Of a stretch of DNA of 9,561 bases, positions 1 through 5,971 are shown piece after piece. The DNA is taken from positions 1 through 9,561 of the forward strand of contig JAPWUH010000035.1 of NCBI GenBank assembly GCA_028275645.1, written 5' to 3'. Both the position numbers and the translations under genes were made by a program. The notes under the pieces are model-generated. The model saw nothing but the letters and a program-made list of their open reading frames with translations, was not told the DNA's origin and did not search any database. The stretch is from Caldivirga sp. Its GTDB lineage: Archaea; Thermoproteota; Thermoprotei; Thermoproteales; Thermocladiaceae. Numbering within the stretch: the stretch's first letter is position 1; the number at the start of each line of letters is the position of its first letter.

Positions 1-2
1 TT

Positions 3-1403
3 TTTAAGCTACTCTATAGTGTAGAGTCTGCGTATCTCAGTATTGTTCGTGAGGTTGTTGCTTATGCCGTTGAGCACAATGTTACGAGCGCAACACGGCT
101 TCAAAGGCTTTTTTACCGTAAGTATAGAGGTGAGTACCCAGGCTTGCACGCACATCTAATAACTCAAGCAATTAGGCAAGCCTCTGAGGTCGCCAAGTCA
201 TTCATCGAGAGGAGGAGGAGGGGCTTGGTGGACAAGCCCTATCCTGAGGTTAAGGCTGTGTCCATTAGGTTCACCGAAATGGCCTGGAATTATGAACAGT
301 TTGTTAAATCAGTAGCCCCAGTTAAGCTTGAGCTATCCTTACTTGGTGGGAGGAGGGAGGTTTGGCTCAGACCGCACAAGCGTTTCTGGCTTTACTGGTG
401 GAGGGTACTGAGAGGAGAGGCTGAGCTTGCTAGGACGTTGATTGTTAAGCGTAGGTTGAATAGGTGGTATGCCGTATTCATCTTCGAGCTTAAGCCCAGG
501 GAGGAAGAGCCGCAATCAGTCGTTGCATTCGATATTAATGAGAACACGGTAGCAGTGGGCAAGATCGACCTACCATCCACGGTAGATAAAGTAGCGAGAT
601 GGGACAAGCAATACACAACACCACAATTGTATGAAATAAGGACTGACTTCGGTAAACTAGCCAGGAGGTATGAGGCGATTCGAAACAAAATAATCAATAG
701 GCTCAAGCCACTGTACGCATTACCGAATGGCAAGTATGTGGGTGTGACAAGCACTAGGGAGTTTAGGAAGCAAGTGAGGAGACTTAGGGAGAAGGATAGG
801 AAGGTTGGTAGGGTTAGGCAGGTGGCGAGTGAACTAACAAAAACACCGGCAATCATCGTAACAGAGGAGCTTGGCGAGAAACCACAAGACGAGATGATTA
901 ATGGAATTGAGAAAGACGAGTTGAGGCATCGCATAAAGCAGACACCATTCAAGAGTGTTGAGGAGGCTATCGAAGACAAGGCATTAGAGAGGGGTTCGAA
1001 ACTCATTAGGGTCTCATCATATAGGAACAGTAGGATCTGTCCAATACACTTCGTAAAATTAGAGAGGACCGATGACTGGCATACGTTGCAATGCCCACTT
1101 GGGCACTACGTGAATAGGGATTACGCATCTGTGGTGAATATGACGTGGAAAACAACACCAGAAGCGTGGGCAAAAGGCGTATGGTGGGACTTGAAGAGTC
1201 TGAGCAAGAACATGAACTGGAGAAAGCACGAAGGAAAATCAAACCCACTTGTTCCGTACGAAATCGTGAAGCATATACACGCCACACTCAAGGAATTCAA
1301 GGCCAGCGAACAAAGCCCCGCAATGCTGGCCCGGGGCAATCCCATGAACCCAGCCAGAGAAGCCAATGAAGGCTGGGCAAGGAAACCTCCCACGCCCTCT
1401 TAG
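3..1403 (+). CDS. tnpB: TnpB-type RNA-guided nuclease (IS200/IS605 OrfB), 5' end outside window
   Basis: The frame is open without a stop from the left edge, so the TTG at 144 is not a credible start. The 47 upstream codons read as a normal TnpB N-terminus, for example VREVVAYAVEHNVTSATRL. The RuvC-like triad is visible: Asp in VVAFDIN (codon 531-533), Glu in IIVTEELG (864-866) and Asp in VNRDYAS (1119-1121). Between the last two lies a zinc knuckle of variant form, CPIH (Cys codon 1038, His 1047) and CPLGH (Cys 1092, His 1104), instead of four cysteines. Family knowledge: TnpB is a programmable DNA nuclease guided by an omega-RNA made from the 3' end of its own gene and the adjacent flank. 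The tail after RuvC-III is rich in Pro, Ala and Gly and overlaps the RNA fold described separately. No TnpA transposase is in the window. The catalytic residues are intact, so activity is possible; I am confident of the family. Confidence 0.93.
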   Translation, partial: FKLLYSVESAYLSIVREVVAYAVEHNVTSATRLQRLFYRKYRGEYPGLHAHLITQAIRQASEVAKSFIERRRRGLVDKPYPEVKAVSIRFTEMAWNYEQFVKSVAPVKLELSLLGGRREVWLRPHKRFWLYWWRVLRGEAELARTLIVKRRLNRWYAVFIFELKPREEEPQSVVAFDINENTVAVGKIDLPSTVDKVARWDKQYTTPQLYEIRTDFGKLARRYEAIRNKIINRLKPLYALPNGKYVGVTSTREFRKQVRRLREKDRKVGRVRQVASELTKTPAIIVTEELGEKPQDEMINGIEKDELRHRIKQTPFKSVEEAIEDKALERGSKLIRVSSYRNSRICPIHFVKLERTDDWHTLQCPLGHYVNRDYASVVNMTWKTTPEAWAKGVWWDLKSLSKNMNWRKHEGKSNPLVPYEIVKHIHATLKEFKASEQSPAMLARGNPMNPAREANEGWARKPPTPS

Positions 1404-1425
1404 GGCAGGGAGGAGGCCAGTCAAC
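1301..1425 (+). ncRNA. Predicted omega-RNA (reRNA) scaffold / right end of the TnpB element
   Basis: Perfect complementary pieces seen in the sequence: 1301-1307 with 1325-1331 (ggccagc/gctggcc); 1315-1320 with 1332-1337 (gccccg/cggggc), which interleaves with the first to form an H-type pseudoknot; 1349-1355 with 1371-1377 (cccagcc/ggctggg); and a terminal hairpin 1386-1391/1408-1413 plus 1394-1398/1402-1406 with a 3-nt loop that contains part of the tnpB stop codon. The structured part ends shortly before TCAAC (1421-1425), which equals the right cleavage pentanucleotide known for ISDra2. Known of the family: the scaffold overlaps the tnpB 3' end and the following ~16-20 nt of flank act as guide. 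Here the guide would start with gctgggttcactttcg at 1426. The 5' end of the RNA is not known. Confidence 0.7.
1386..1413 (+). repeat. Terminal stem-loop at the TnpB element right end
   Basis: Six outer pairs (cctccc/gggagg) and five inner pairs (gccct/agggc) enclose the loop ctt; the internal loop is AC on one side and A on the other. The tnpB stop codon TAG (1401-1403) sits in the loop and inner stem. Imperfect hairpins near the ends are hallmarks of IS200/IS605 elements, where TnpA recognises them in single-stranded DNA. Confidence 0.7.
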
Positions 1426-1751
1426 GCTGGGTTCACTTTCGCAATCCCAGTACGCCCTGATTACAACGTTTCTTAGGAACCGGTGATCTTTAGCGGCTAT
1501 CGTCATCCAGAGGCTTACTATTACCCCAGGTTCATCTACCTTAAAGATTTCTAACTTGCCTCCAGGTTTAAGGGTGTAGTAGTCCCGCCATGCCTTGCCG
1601 AATTCATTCTCAGTATACCCTTTTCCCTGAGGTGGTCAACGTACCAGTTGGGTAAAGTCCCAAGTAATTCCTTAGCATCAACATCATGCGTGCTTGAGAC
1701 ATACCTCATTCTTATTTTAGGATCCTTTAACCTAGGTAGTTGAAGTAGCAT
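1426..1751 (-). pseudogene. Unknown protein gene broken by a frameshift and by the TnpB insertion
   Basis: On the minus strand a protein starts at ATG 1751-1749 (MLLQLPRLKDPKIRMRYVSS...) and reads well to WYVDHLREKG near 1620. The frame then degenerates and stops at 1551. The next frame is open and natural-looking across the same point (GYTENEFGKAWRDYY, then a stretch ending VIRAYWDCESEPS) up to the TnpB boundary at 1425. Inserting one A in the A4 run (plus-strand T's at 1621-1624) joins the two frames, as expected for a 1-nt deletion. About 108 codons of the original gene remain; the rest should lie beyond the left end of the TnpB element, outside the window. A TATA-like box at 1771-1780 suits leaderless transcription from 1751. 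I do not recognise the family. The frameshift could also be a sequencing error. Confidence 0.65.
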
Positions 1752-1770
1752 GTGGATTCAGGCATTGCTT

Positions 1771-1780
1771 ACTTAAAAGT
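1771..1780 (-). promoter_or_regulatory. TATA-like box of the interrupted gene
   Basis: On the minus strand it reads acttttaagt, centred about 25 bp before the ATG at 1751, the spacing for a leaderless crenarchaeal mRNA. Confidence 0.5.
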
Positions 1781-1858
1781 TTCACACGTTATTAAAAGAG
1801 AAATGTCTCAAATATAACTATGGGTTAGCCCCAGAGTGGGTTGCTGTAATGTGAAACT
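1778..1858. repeat. 9-bp inverted repeat between opposed TATA-like boxes
   Basis: agtttcaca at 1778-1786 and its exact reverse complement tgtgaaact at 1850-1858, 63 bp apart. The left arm overlaps the minus-strand TATA box at 1771-1780; the right arm lies just upstream of a plus-strand AT-rich box at 1869-1883. The arrangement could serve a regulator of divergent transcription, but nine matching bases can also arise by chance. Confidence 0.3.
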
Positions 1859-1868
1859 CAAAGGTTCT

Positions 1869-1883
1869 TTATATCTTTTAAAT
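1869..1883 (+). promoter_or_regulatory. Orphan TATA-like box upstream of tRNA-Tyr
   Basis: The AT-rich run tttatatcttttaaa is a good archaeal TATA candidate, but no ORF begins 25-30 bp downstream. It is about 95 bp before tRNA-Tyr, too far to be its main promoter. It could drive a short RNA or be a leftover of a lost gene. Confidence 0.3.
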
Positions 1884-1934
1884 CACCAAGTAGTATCATT
1901 AAGGGGGTGTAGTCTCAACCCTATTATCAGAAAA

Positions 1935-1945
1935 GCTTAAAAATT
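1935..1945 (+). promoter_or_regulatory. TATA-like box of tRNA-Tyr
   Basis: gcttaaaaatt is centred about 32 bp upstream of the mature tRNA 5' end. Confidence 0.5.
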
Positions 1946-1971
1946 ACTCATGAGGTAGTGGAGGATGTAGG

Positions 1972-2085
1972 CGGCCCGTAGCTCAGCGGCAGAGCACCCG
2001 GCTGTAGTCAGCCCCACGGGGGACAAACACCAAGTCCCCGTGGTCGGAAACCGGGGGGTCCCGGGTTCAAATCCCGGCGGGCCGA
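1972..2085 (+). tRNA. tRNA-Tyr (anticodon GUA) with a 42-nt intron
   Basis: The acceptor stem pairs 1972-1978 with 2078-2084 (cggcccg/cgggccg), discriminator A2085, and no CCA is encoded. The D stem is 1981-1984/1992-1995, the anticodon stem 1997-2001/2051-2055, the variable loop five nucleotides, and the T stem 2061-2065/2073-2077 around ttcaaat. The anticodon GTA is at 2004-2006. The C1-G72 pair and A73 match the identity elements known for archaeal tRNA-Tyr. An intron fits at 2008-2049, directly after position 37, the canonical site cut by the archaeal splicing endonuclease. It contains its own hairpin (ccacgggggac / gtccccgtgg) with one bulged G. Mature exons are 1972-2007 and 2050-2085. 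Confidence 0.93.
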
Positions 2086-2095
2086 TCAGCGTCAA

Positions 2096-2107
2096 CCTTA
2101 TTAAAAC
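2096..2107 (+). promoter_or_regulatory. TATA-like box of the IorA-like gene
   Basis: ccttattaaaac lies between the tRNA-Tyr end and the ATG at 2127, centred 25 bp before that ATG. It supports 2127 as start rather than the GTG at 2040, which lies inside the tRNA intron. Confidence 0.5.
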
Positions 2108-2126
2108 CAAGCCTCGATCAACTTTG

Positions 2127-3521
2127 ATGAGGATCATAAGGCAGAGGTCGCCAGTAGTCAGTAAGCTAGTTAACTGCGGTTCAACGGCCCATGACCCGGT
2201 GGCTGTGGCCCAGGGTGCCTCAATGACAGCCCAGGACTCACTGGCAATACTAGACACCTACGGTTTCGTGAATTGGCTGGGTGAATTGGCCCTATCCTCA
2301 GTGAGGGGGTCCATGGTAGTGACCGTGGTTGACCTATGGGACATTAGGCCAATTTGCAGGGCAATCGGTGTCCCCTGCCTTGAACCCTGGGATGGGGATA
2401 GCCTCAGCGAGGCGTTGAGGGAGGCGTTCAGCTATAGTTCGGTCATTGAGAAGCCCTATGTGATTAGGCTTAACCCAGTCTTGGCGAGACAACTATGCGA
2501 TGCGGTAAGCAGAATAAGGACCCTTGGCGAGAGGCCCGTGTTTAACAGGAATTGGGAGTTGGGGGGTAGGTGGAGGCTACCTGAACAGTGGGTTAGTGGT
2601 GATGAGTGGGTTAGGCTTGCCTTAAGTAGGGCTAGGGAACATGTGAAGGGGGGTGATGTGCTCGTTGAGGGTTACCTACAAGCCGACAACTCAGCTGCCA
2701 GGAGCCTGTACGTTAACCCACTACCAGTTGATGAATTAGCCAAGGTGAGGGTTGTTGAGGAGGGTAGGCCATTCATGGTTAACATCATTAGGGCTGTTAA
2801 CCCTAATGTCGAGTTTAGGGACTCCAGGGCCAGGTACGAGGAGGTTGTTAGGGAGGCTTGGAGACTAATAGACAATGGGCCAATTGACCCAGCGGCCCCA
2901 GTTAGGTTCTGTCTACTTAAGCTTATTAGGGATGGTAAACTAGGCAACGTACCAATCATCGTGTCGTCACCGTACTTAATTAGGCCCAGCGGCACTGCCA
3001 TGCGCCCTGACTACAACCCAGACCCAACCTACTTCATGCCCAGGAACATTAATGATGTTGTTGATGCAACCCACGTAAACCCACTCGGCGTCTTAATAGG
3101 CATCGGTGACTACCAGTATGGCAGTAGACTCACCATCACCACCTCATGCGAACCCCTTGAAGATGCAGGCCCCAACGCCGTAATAGTCGCCATGGAGGAG
3201 TGCCCACCACCAACAGTGGTCAATGTGGCCGAGGTTAGCACCAGCAGCGAGTTGAGTAAGGTTTGCCAATTGGTTAATGAGGCGTTAAGTGGGGGAAGGG
3301 TGTGGGTTAAGTTGAGTGAATCCCGGAGTGAGTTAAGGGCCAACGTTGATAAGGGTTTATGTGACCTATGTGGCGACTGCATAGCCTTGGGGTGCAGGGC
3401 GATTAAGATTGATGAGCAGGGCTACCCAAGAATAGACCCAAGCGAATGTATCGGCTGTGGCTTATGCGTTAATGCATGTAGTAGGGGCGCAATAAGCCTT
3501 GTTAAGCCAGGTCAGGCGTAG
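2127..3521 (+). CDS. IorA-like 2x[4Fe-4S] protein (divergent 2-oxoacid:ferredoxin oxidoreductase homologue)
   Basis: 464 residues from ATG 2127. The C-terminus carries two ferredoxin-type motifs: C412-x2-C-x2-C-x4-C423 and C441-x2-C-x2-C-x3-C451. The unusual x4 spacing in the first is typical of indolepyruvate:ferredoxin oxidoreductase alpha subunits (IorA). Residues around 60-130 (GSMVVTVVDLW, IGVPCLEPWDGDSLSEALRE) resemble the IorA pyrimidine-domain pattern. The middle contains neither the Cys-rich CPGCPHR-type entry nor a clear GDG...NN thiamine-diphosphate motif, and the protein is much shorter than IorA (usually ~600+ residues); the usual GNEA-like N-terminus is also missing. The prolines after the last cysteines are replaced (GCRAI, ACSRG). 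No IorB-like partner is adjacent. It may be an electron-transfer or regulatory paralogue rather than an active oxidoreductase. Fe-S binding is confident; the family link is moderate. Confidence 0.72.
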   Translation: MRIIRQRSPVVSKLVNCGSTAHDPVAVAQGASMTAQDSLAILDTYGFVNWLGELALSSVRGSMVVTVVDLWDIRPICRAIGVPCLEPWDGDSLSEALREAFSYSSVIEKPYVIRLNPVLARQLCDAVSRIRTLGERPVFNRNWELGGRWRLPEQWVSGDEWVRLALSRAREHVKGGDVLVEGYLQADNSAARSLYVNPLPVDELAKVRVVEEGRPFMVNIIRAVNPNVEFRDSRARYEEVVREAWRLIDNGPIDPAAPVRFCLLKLIRDGKLGNVPIIVSSPYLIRPSGTAMRPDYNPDPTYFMPRNINDVVDATHVNPLGVLIGIGDYQYGSRLTITTSCEPLEDAGPNAVIVAMEECPPPTVVNVAEVSTSSELSKVCQLVNEALSGGRVWVKLSESRSELRANVDKGLCDLCGDCIALGCRAIKIDEQGYPRIDPSECIGCGLCVNACSRGAISLVKPGQA

Positions 3522-3534
3522 CGGTAACGTTAGG

Positions 3535-3546
3535 AAAACTTTATAT
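3535..3546 (+). promoter_or_regulatory. TATA-like box of tRNA-Ser
   Basis: aaaactttatat is centred about 30 bp upstream of the mature tRNA-Ser 5' end and 14 bp after the preceding stop codon. Confidence 0.5.
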
Positions 3547-3571
3547 GAGTAGAATTGAGGCGAAGGGTGTA

Positions 3572-3660
3572 GCCGGGGTGGCCGAGCTTGGTCTAAGGCG
3601 CGGGACTGGAGATCCCGTCCCCGCAAGGGGGCCCGGGTTCAAATCCCGGCCCCGGCGCCA
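3572..3660 (+). tRNA. tRNA-Ser (anticodon GGA), CCA encoded
   Basis: Class II tRNA. Acceptor gccgggg (3572-3578) pairs with ccccggc (3650-3656), discriminator G3657 as usual for serine, and CCA is present at 3658-3660. The anticodon arm is cggga-ctggaga-tcccg, giving GGA. A long variable arm (ccccg-caa-ggggg type) precedes the T arm ccggg-ttcaaat-cccgg. No intron is seen. Confidence 0.95.
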
Positions 3661-3694
3661 ATTCAAGTAATCAGTCACAGGCCTTAACTGCATA

Positions 3695-3704
3695 GTTTTT
3701 AAGT
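3695..3704 (+). promoter_or_regulatory. TATA-like box of the aspartic protease gene
   Basis: gtttttaagt is centred about 31 bp before the ATG at 3731. Confidence 0.45.
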
Positions 3705-3730
3705 AACCTCTTAACTTCAAACCATCGAGT

Positions 3731-4114
3731 ATGGGTACATTCACGGTGAGGGCAATTATATGGAACCCCGTAAACCCAGGAAATAAGGTAGAACTAGAAT
3801 TGATAGTTGACACGGGGGCAACATACACTGTTATACCAGCTGTGTTGTTAAGGCAATTGGGTGTTAATCCAATTAGGACCATTAGGCTTAGGTTGGCTGA
3901 CAATAGTGTTATTGAGAGACCGTTGGGTGAGGTTGGCATTGAGGTGGAGGGTTATAGGGCATCAGCAACACCCGTTGTCTTTGGGAGCGAGGGAGTTAGC
4001 TTACTGGGTAGTGTAACCATGGAGCAGCTAGGCTTAGCACCAGACCCAGTATTGAAGAAGCTAAGACCAACAGAGGCGCTATTAATGCCGCTCCTAAGGT
4101 TAAAAACAGAATAA
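3731..4114 (+). CDS. Retropepsin-like clan AA aspartic protease
   Basis: 127 residues, the size of a single-domain retropepsin subunit. The catalytic motif is I-V-D-T-G-A at residues 25-30 (Asp27), within ELELIVDTGATYTVIP. The second hydrophobic-hydrophobic-Gly motif is LLG at 91-93, followed by TMEQLGL. Known of the family: such proteins dimerise so that each subunit gives one catalytic Asp, and archaeal and bacterial members are small soluble enzymes of poorly defined substrate. No signal peptide or membrane segment is visible, so it is probably cytoplasmic. It follows tRNA-Ser by 70 bp with its own TATA-like box. There is no obvious functional link to its neighbours. Confidence 0.85.
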   Translation: MGTFTVRAIIWNPVNPGNKVELELIVDTGATYTVIPAVLLRQLGVNPIRTIRLRLADNSVIERPLGEVGIEVEGYRASATPVVFGSEGVSLLGSVTMEQLGLAPDPVLKKLRPTEALLMPLLRLKTE

Positions 4115-4168
4115 TACCTCAAGAATTAAAAGACTGAAACGCCCAGTGGTATGTTGTATTTAGGCAGG

Positions 4169-4696
4169 CTACTTACTTTTATGTAAAGTAACGCTTCTCG
4201 TGAATTCCAATAGCCACTGCACATGGTTTAAATCACCCTTCACGTCATTAATTGTGTACTTAGCTTCGTGGAAACCCCAGACGTGTAAGTCGTAGGCTAC
4301 ACTCCACGTGAACTCAACCCTAGGCTCATTAAGGATGCCAGCCAGTCTACTGGCGGCCTTGCCGATTAGGCTAACCCACCACTTACCCTCTCCAGACGCC
4401 TTAACGTACTCCTCGATGTTGTATGCCTGGGCTAGGGCCTTTATGCACTCCTCAACAACCTTATACATCTTCTCACTGGCTTAAACTGCATCACCCTTGT
4501 TCACGTAATCCTTAGCCTCATTTAGGTACCTCTCGGCGGCTTCAAGCCTAGCCTCAATTACGGCCTCAGGGTTATCACTCAGAATTATTGATACTGCATC
4601 TAGTAGTATAAGCTCCTCAATGTCAATATTCCGTCTCCTAGCCTCCTCAATAATCCTTCTTGGTAAGGTTACGGTGTACTCCCCCACCTCACTCAA
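4169..4696 (-). pseudogene. PaREP1-family gene interrupted by an in-frame stop
   Basis: Two open segments in the same frame are separated by one TAA (4483-4481). The upstream 71 codons (4696-4484) read TVTLPRRIIEEARRR... to LNEAKDYVNKGDAV; the downstream part continues ASEKMYKVVEECIKALAQAY and WSVAYDLHVWGFHEAKYT to 4169. Joined, they form a typical PaREP1 protein of 175 codons, and family members commonly read VQASEK at the break, so TAA most simply replaces CAA (Gln) by a C-to-T change. PaREP1 proteins are abundant multicopy families in Thermoproteales; a relation to HEPN-type helical domains has been proposed, and their function is unknown. The frame starts with TTG 4696 directly after a TGA; GTG at 4687 is the alternative. 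Restart at ATG 4468 could give a 99-residue C-terminal protein. Confidence 0.75.
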
Positions 4697-4715
4697 TCAA
4701 CTTAACGGCACCGAA

Positions 4716-4723
4716 CTTAAAAG
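4716..4723 (-). promoter_or_regulatory. TATA-like box of the PaREP1 gene
   Basis: On the minus strand it reads cttttaag, centred about 24 bp before TTG 4696 and about 33 bp before GTG 4687. The broken gene thus still has a plausible promoter. Confidence 0.45.
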
Positions 4724-5208
4724 ACTTATGGTATGGCGTAGTGGTGCCTCATCGCTGAAGGTCGAATAAATTTCGACTCATCTTAAGTCCATGGAGCATG
4801 ACTTAGCATTTAGCACATTAACTAATGGTCTTCACCACCGGGCTTAATGCTGGTCTGTCCTCCCATTATTAATATGGCTGCCATCCCTTACGTTACCATC
4901 ACTCAGAGTCCTTAACACTGTTCCGGAGTCTTCACTGTATATGTAGAGTCTCAACTGAACCCTACCCCTCTTACCATACTTCATAATCCTATCTCCTCCC
5001 CACTTTGGTCGCCAACTGTGGTTTCACGTCTCATTTAGTGTCACGATGTCTTAAAGGGTTCGTGCTGTAAAGCGTCGTTACCGTGCCAATACCTTACTTA
5101 ACCTAACCCTTCTCACCTATGCCTAAAACTAGCCTTTTAACTGTTAGGTTATGGTATCTTAAGGATGGGTAAGTCTCAACAGTATTAGGGTGGGTAAGAG
5201 GAAAGGTA
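4724..5208. other. 485-bp stretch with no convincing gene
   Basis: Both strands were read. Stops are frequent in all frames. The only open segment with protein-like composition is the minus-strand 46-codon ORF at 4844-4984. No tRNA, CRISPR-type repeat, box C/D pair or transposon end was found. It lies between a broken PaREP1 gene and the coiled-coil gene, so it may be decayed accessory DNA. Confidence 0.5.
4844..4984 (-). CDS. Possible 46-residue small protein or gene fragment
   Basis: ATG 4984-4982 begins a 46-codon ORF (MKYGKRGRVQLRLYIYSED...) ending in TAA at 4846-4844. A purine-rich ggggaggagatagg sits just upstream and resembles a Shine-Dalgarno sequence, unlike the leaderless genes around it. 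The N-terminal half has beta-strand-like alternation (RVQLRLYIY); the C-terminal part is polar and low in hydrophobic residues. I do not recognise it. It may be a remnant of a longer gene or a chance ORF. Confidence 0.25.
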   Translation of the reverse strand: MKYGKRGRVQLRLYIYSEDSGTVLRTLSDGNVRDGSHINNGRTDQH

Positions 5209-5946
5209 CTAACCCTTATCACCCTCCCTCTCCCTCCTAATCTTTTCGAAGTACTTATAGGTCCTTACTATGTATGCGTATAGGAAGATTCTATAAGCCA
5301 CCTCACCACCACCCTCATACCACCACCTCTTGGCTATCTCAACGACCTTATCAATCTCCTCCAGGGTTATTTCATCAAGCTTCTTGGAGGTAACTGACTT
5401 TATGTACTCAACCTCCTCCTTGCTTATGGGGTTAACCTTAATGGTGCTCGCCCATCTGTTTATCTCATGAACCAGCACCTCAACCTCATCCTTAGTTAAC
5501 ACGTTCTTGGCGCCTAGGTACTCTATCATTAGGGAGTTTATTGAGATTAAGGCACCCCCAACCAGGTCAGTGAACCTACTGAACCTCTCCTCAAGCCTTA
5601 CAATCCTACCCTCCAGGCTACTCATTCTATTCTCTAAATTATTCATCCTGCTTTCTAGATTATTCATTCTATTTTCTAAATTATCCATTCTGCTTTCTAA
5701 ATTACCGATTCTATTCTCTAGATTACTCATTCTACGTTCTAGGAGAGTCATTCTTTCATCCATTTGCTTAAACCCTTCGTCAATCTGCCTAAACCTCTCA
5801 TCAATAATTCCAAACCTTCCATCGACCATCGAGAACCTTATGTCTATCTCCTTAAACTTACCCCCAAGCCAGTAAACTACCCCAACCAGCGTCGCTACCA
5901 TGGTGGCGGTTGACGCCGCGATGGCGTATATCGTGGTTAAATCCAT
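5209..5946 (-). CDS. Membrane-anchored coiled-coil protein of unknown function
   Basis: 245 residues from ATG 5946. Residues ~5-28 (TIYAIAASTATMVATLVGVV) form one N-terminal membrane segment. Residues ~30-125 are a long coiled coil, its core consisting of near-identical heptads alternating NLENRM and NLESRM. Residues ~130-245 form a mixed helical C-terminal domain with an aromatic patch (RWWYEGGGEVAYRIFLYAY) and a charged tail. Such anchors with heptad stalks are recurrent in Thermoproteales; I know no assigned function and give none. By topology the coiled coil and C-terminal domain probably face the cytoplasm, since positive charges lie C-terminal to the membrane segment, but this is weak evidence. 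A TATA-like box at 5972-5983 supports the start. It stands alone between two decayed regions. Confidence 0.8.
   Translation of the reverse strand: MDLTTIYAIAASTATMVATLVGVVYWLGGKFKEIDIRFSMVDGRFGIIDERFRQIDEGFKQMDERMTLLERRMSNLENRIGNLESRMDNLENRMNNLESRMNNLENRMSSLEGRIVRLEERFSRFTDLVGGALISINSLMIEYLGAKNVLTKDEVEVLVHEINRWASTIKVNPISKEEVEYIKSVTSKKLDEITLEEIDKVVEIAKRWWYEGGGEVAYRIFLYAYIVRTYKYFEKIRREREGDKG
5612..5758 (-). repeat. Seven tandem 21-bp repeats encoding heptads
   Basis: Seven consecutive 21-bp units, each encoding one heptad of the coiled coil; most begin tcta on the plus strand (tctaaattattcatcctgctt and variants). Units alternate between Asn and Ser codons, giving a partial 42-bp period, which suggests expansion by duplication of two units. 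Confidence 0.85.
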
Positions 5947-5971
5947 GACTATTAACCAACTTTGCTTGGAA

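Noticed and set aside
2040..2126. GTG 2040 as start of the IorA-like protein
   Set aside because: It lies inside the tRNA-Tyr intron and the extra 29 residues are translated tRNA; ATG 2127 has correct TATA spacing.
1937..2257. Minus-strand 106-codon ORF with GPPGFEPGTPRFPTTG
   Set aside because: This is antisense to the tRNA-Tyr T arm; such GFEPG/RDLNPGP peptides are well-known spurious translations of tRNA genes.
3541..3939. Minus-strand 132-codon ORF with RRGRDLNPGPLAG
   Set aside because: Antisense to tRNA-Ser and to the aspartic protease gene; same kind of artefact.
4724..5208. Repeated gtctcaac words (also at 1912) as possible CRISPR or att repeats
   Set aside because: Only 8 bp are shared, spacing is irregular and the flanks differ.
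5507..5875. Plus-strand 122-codon ORF rich in Leu, Ser and Ile
   Set aside because: It is the mirror of the 21-bp heptad repeats of the coiled-coil gene; low-complexity shadow.
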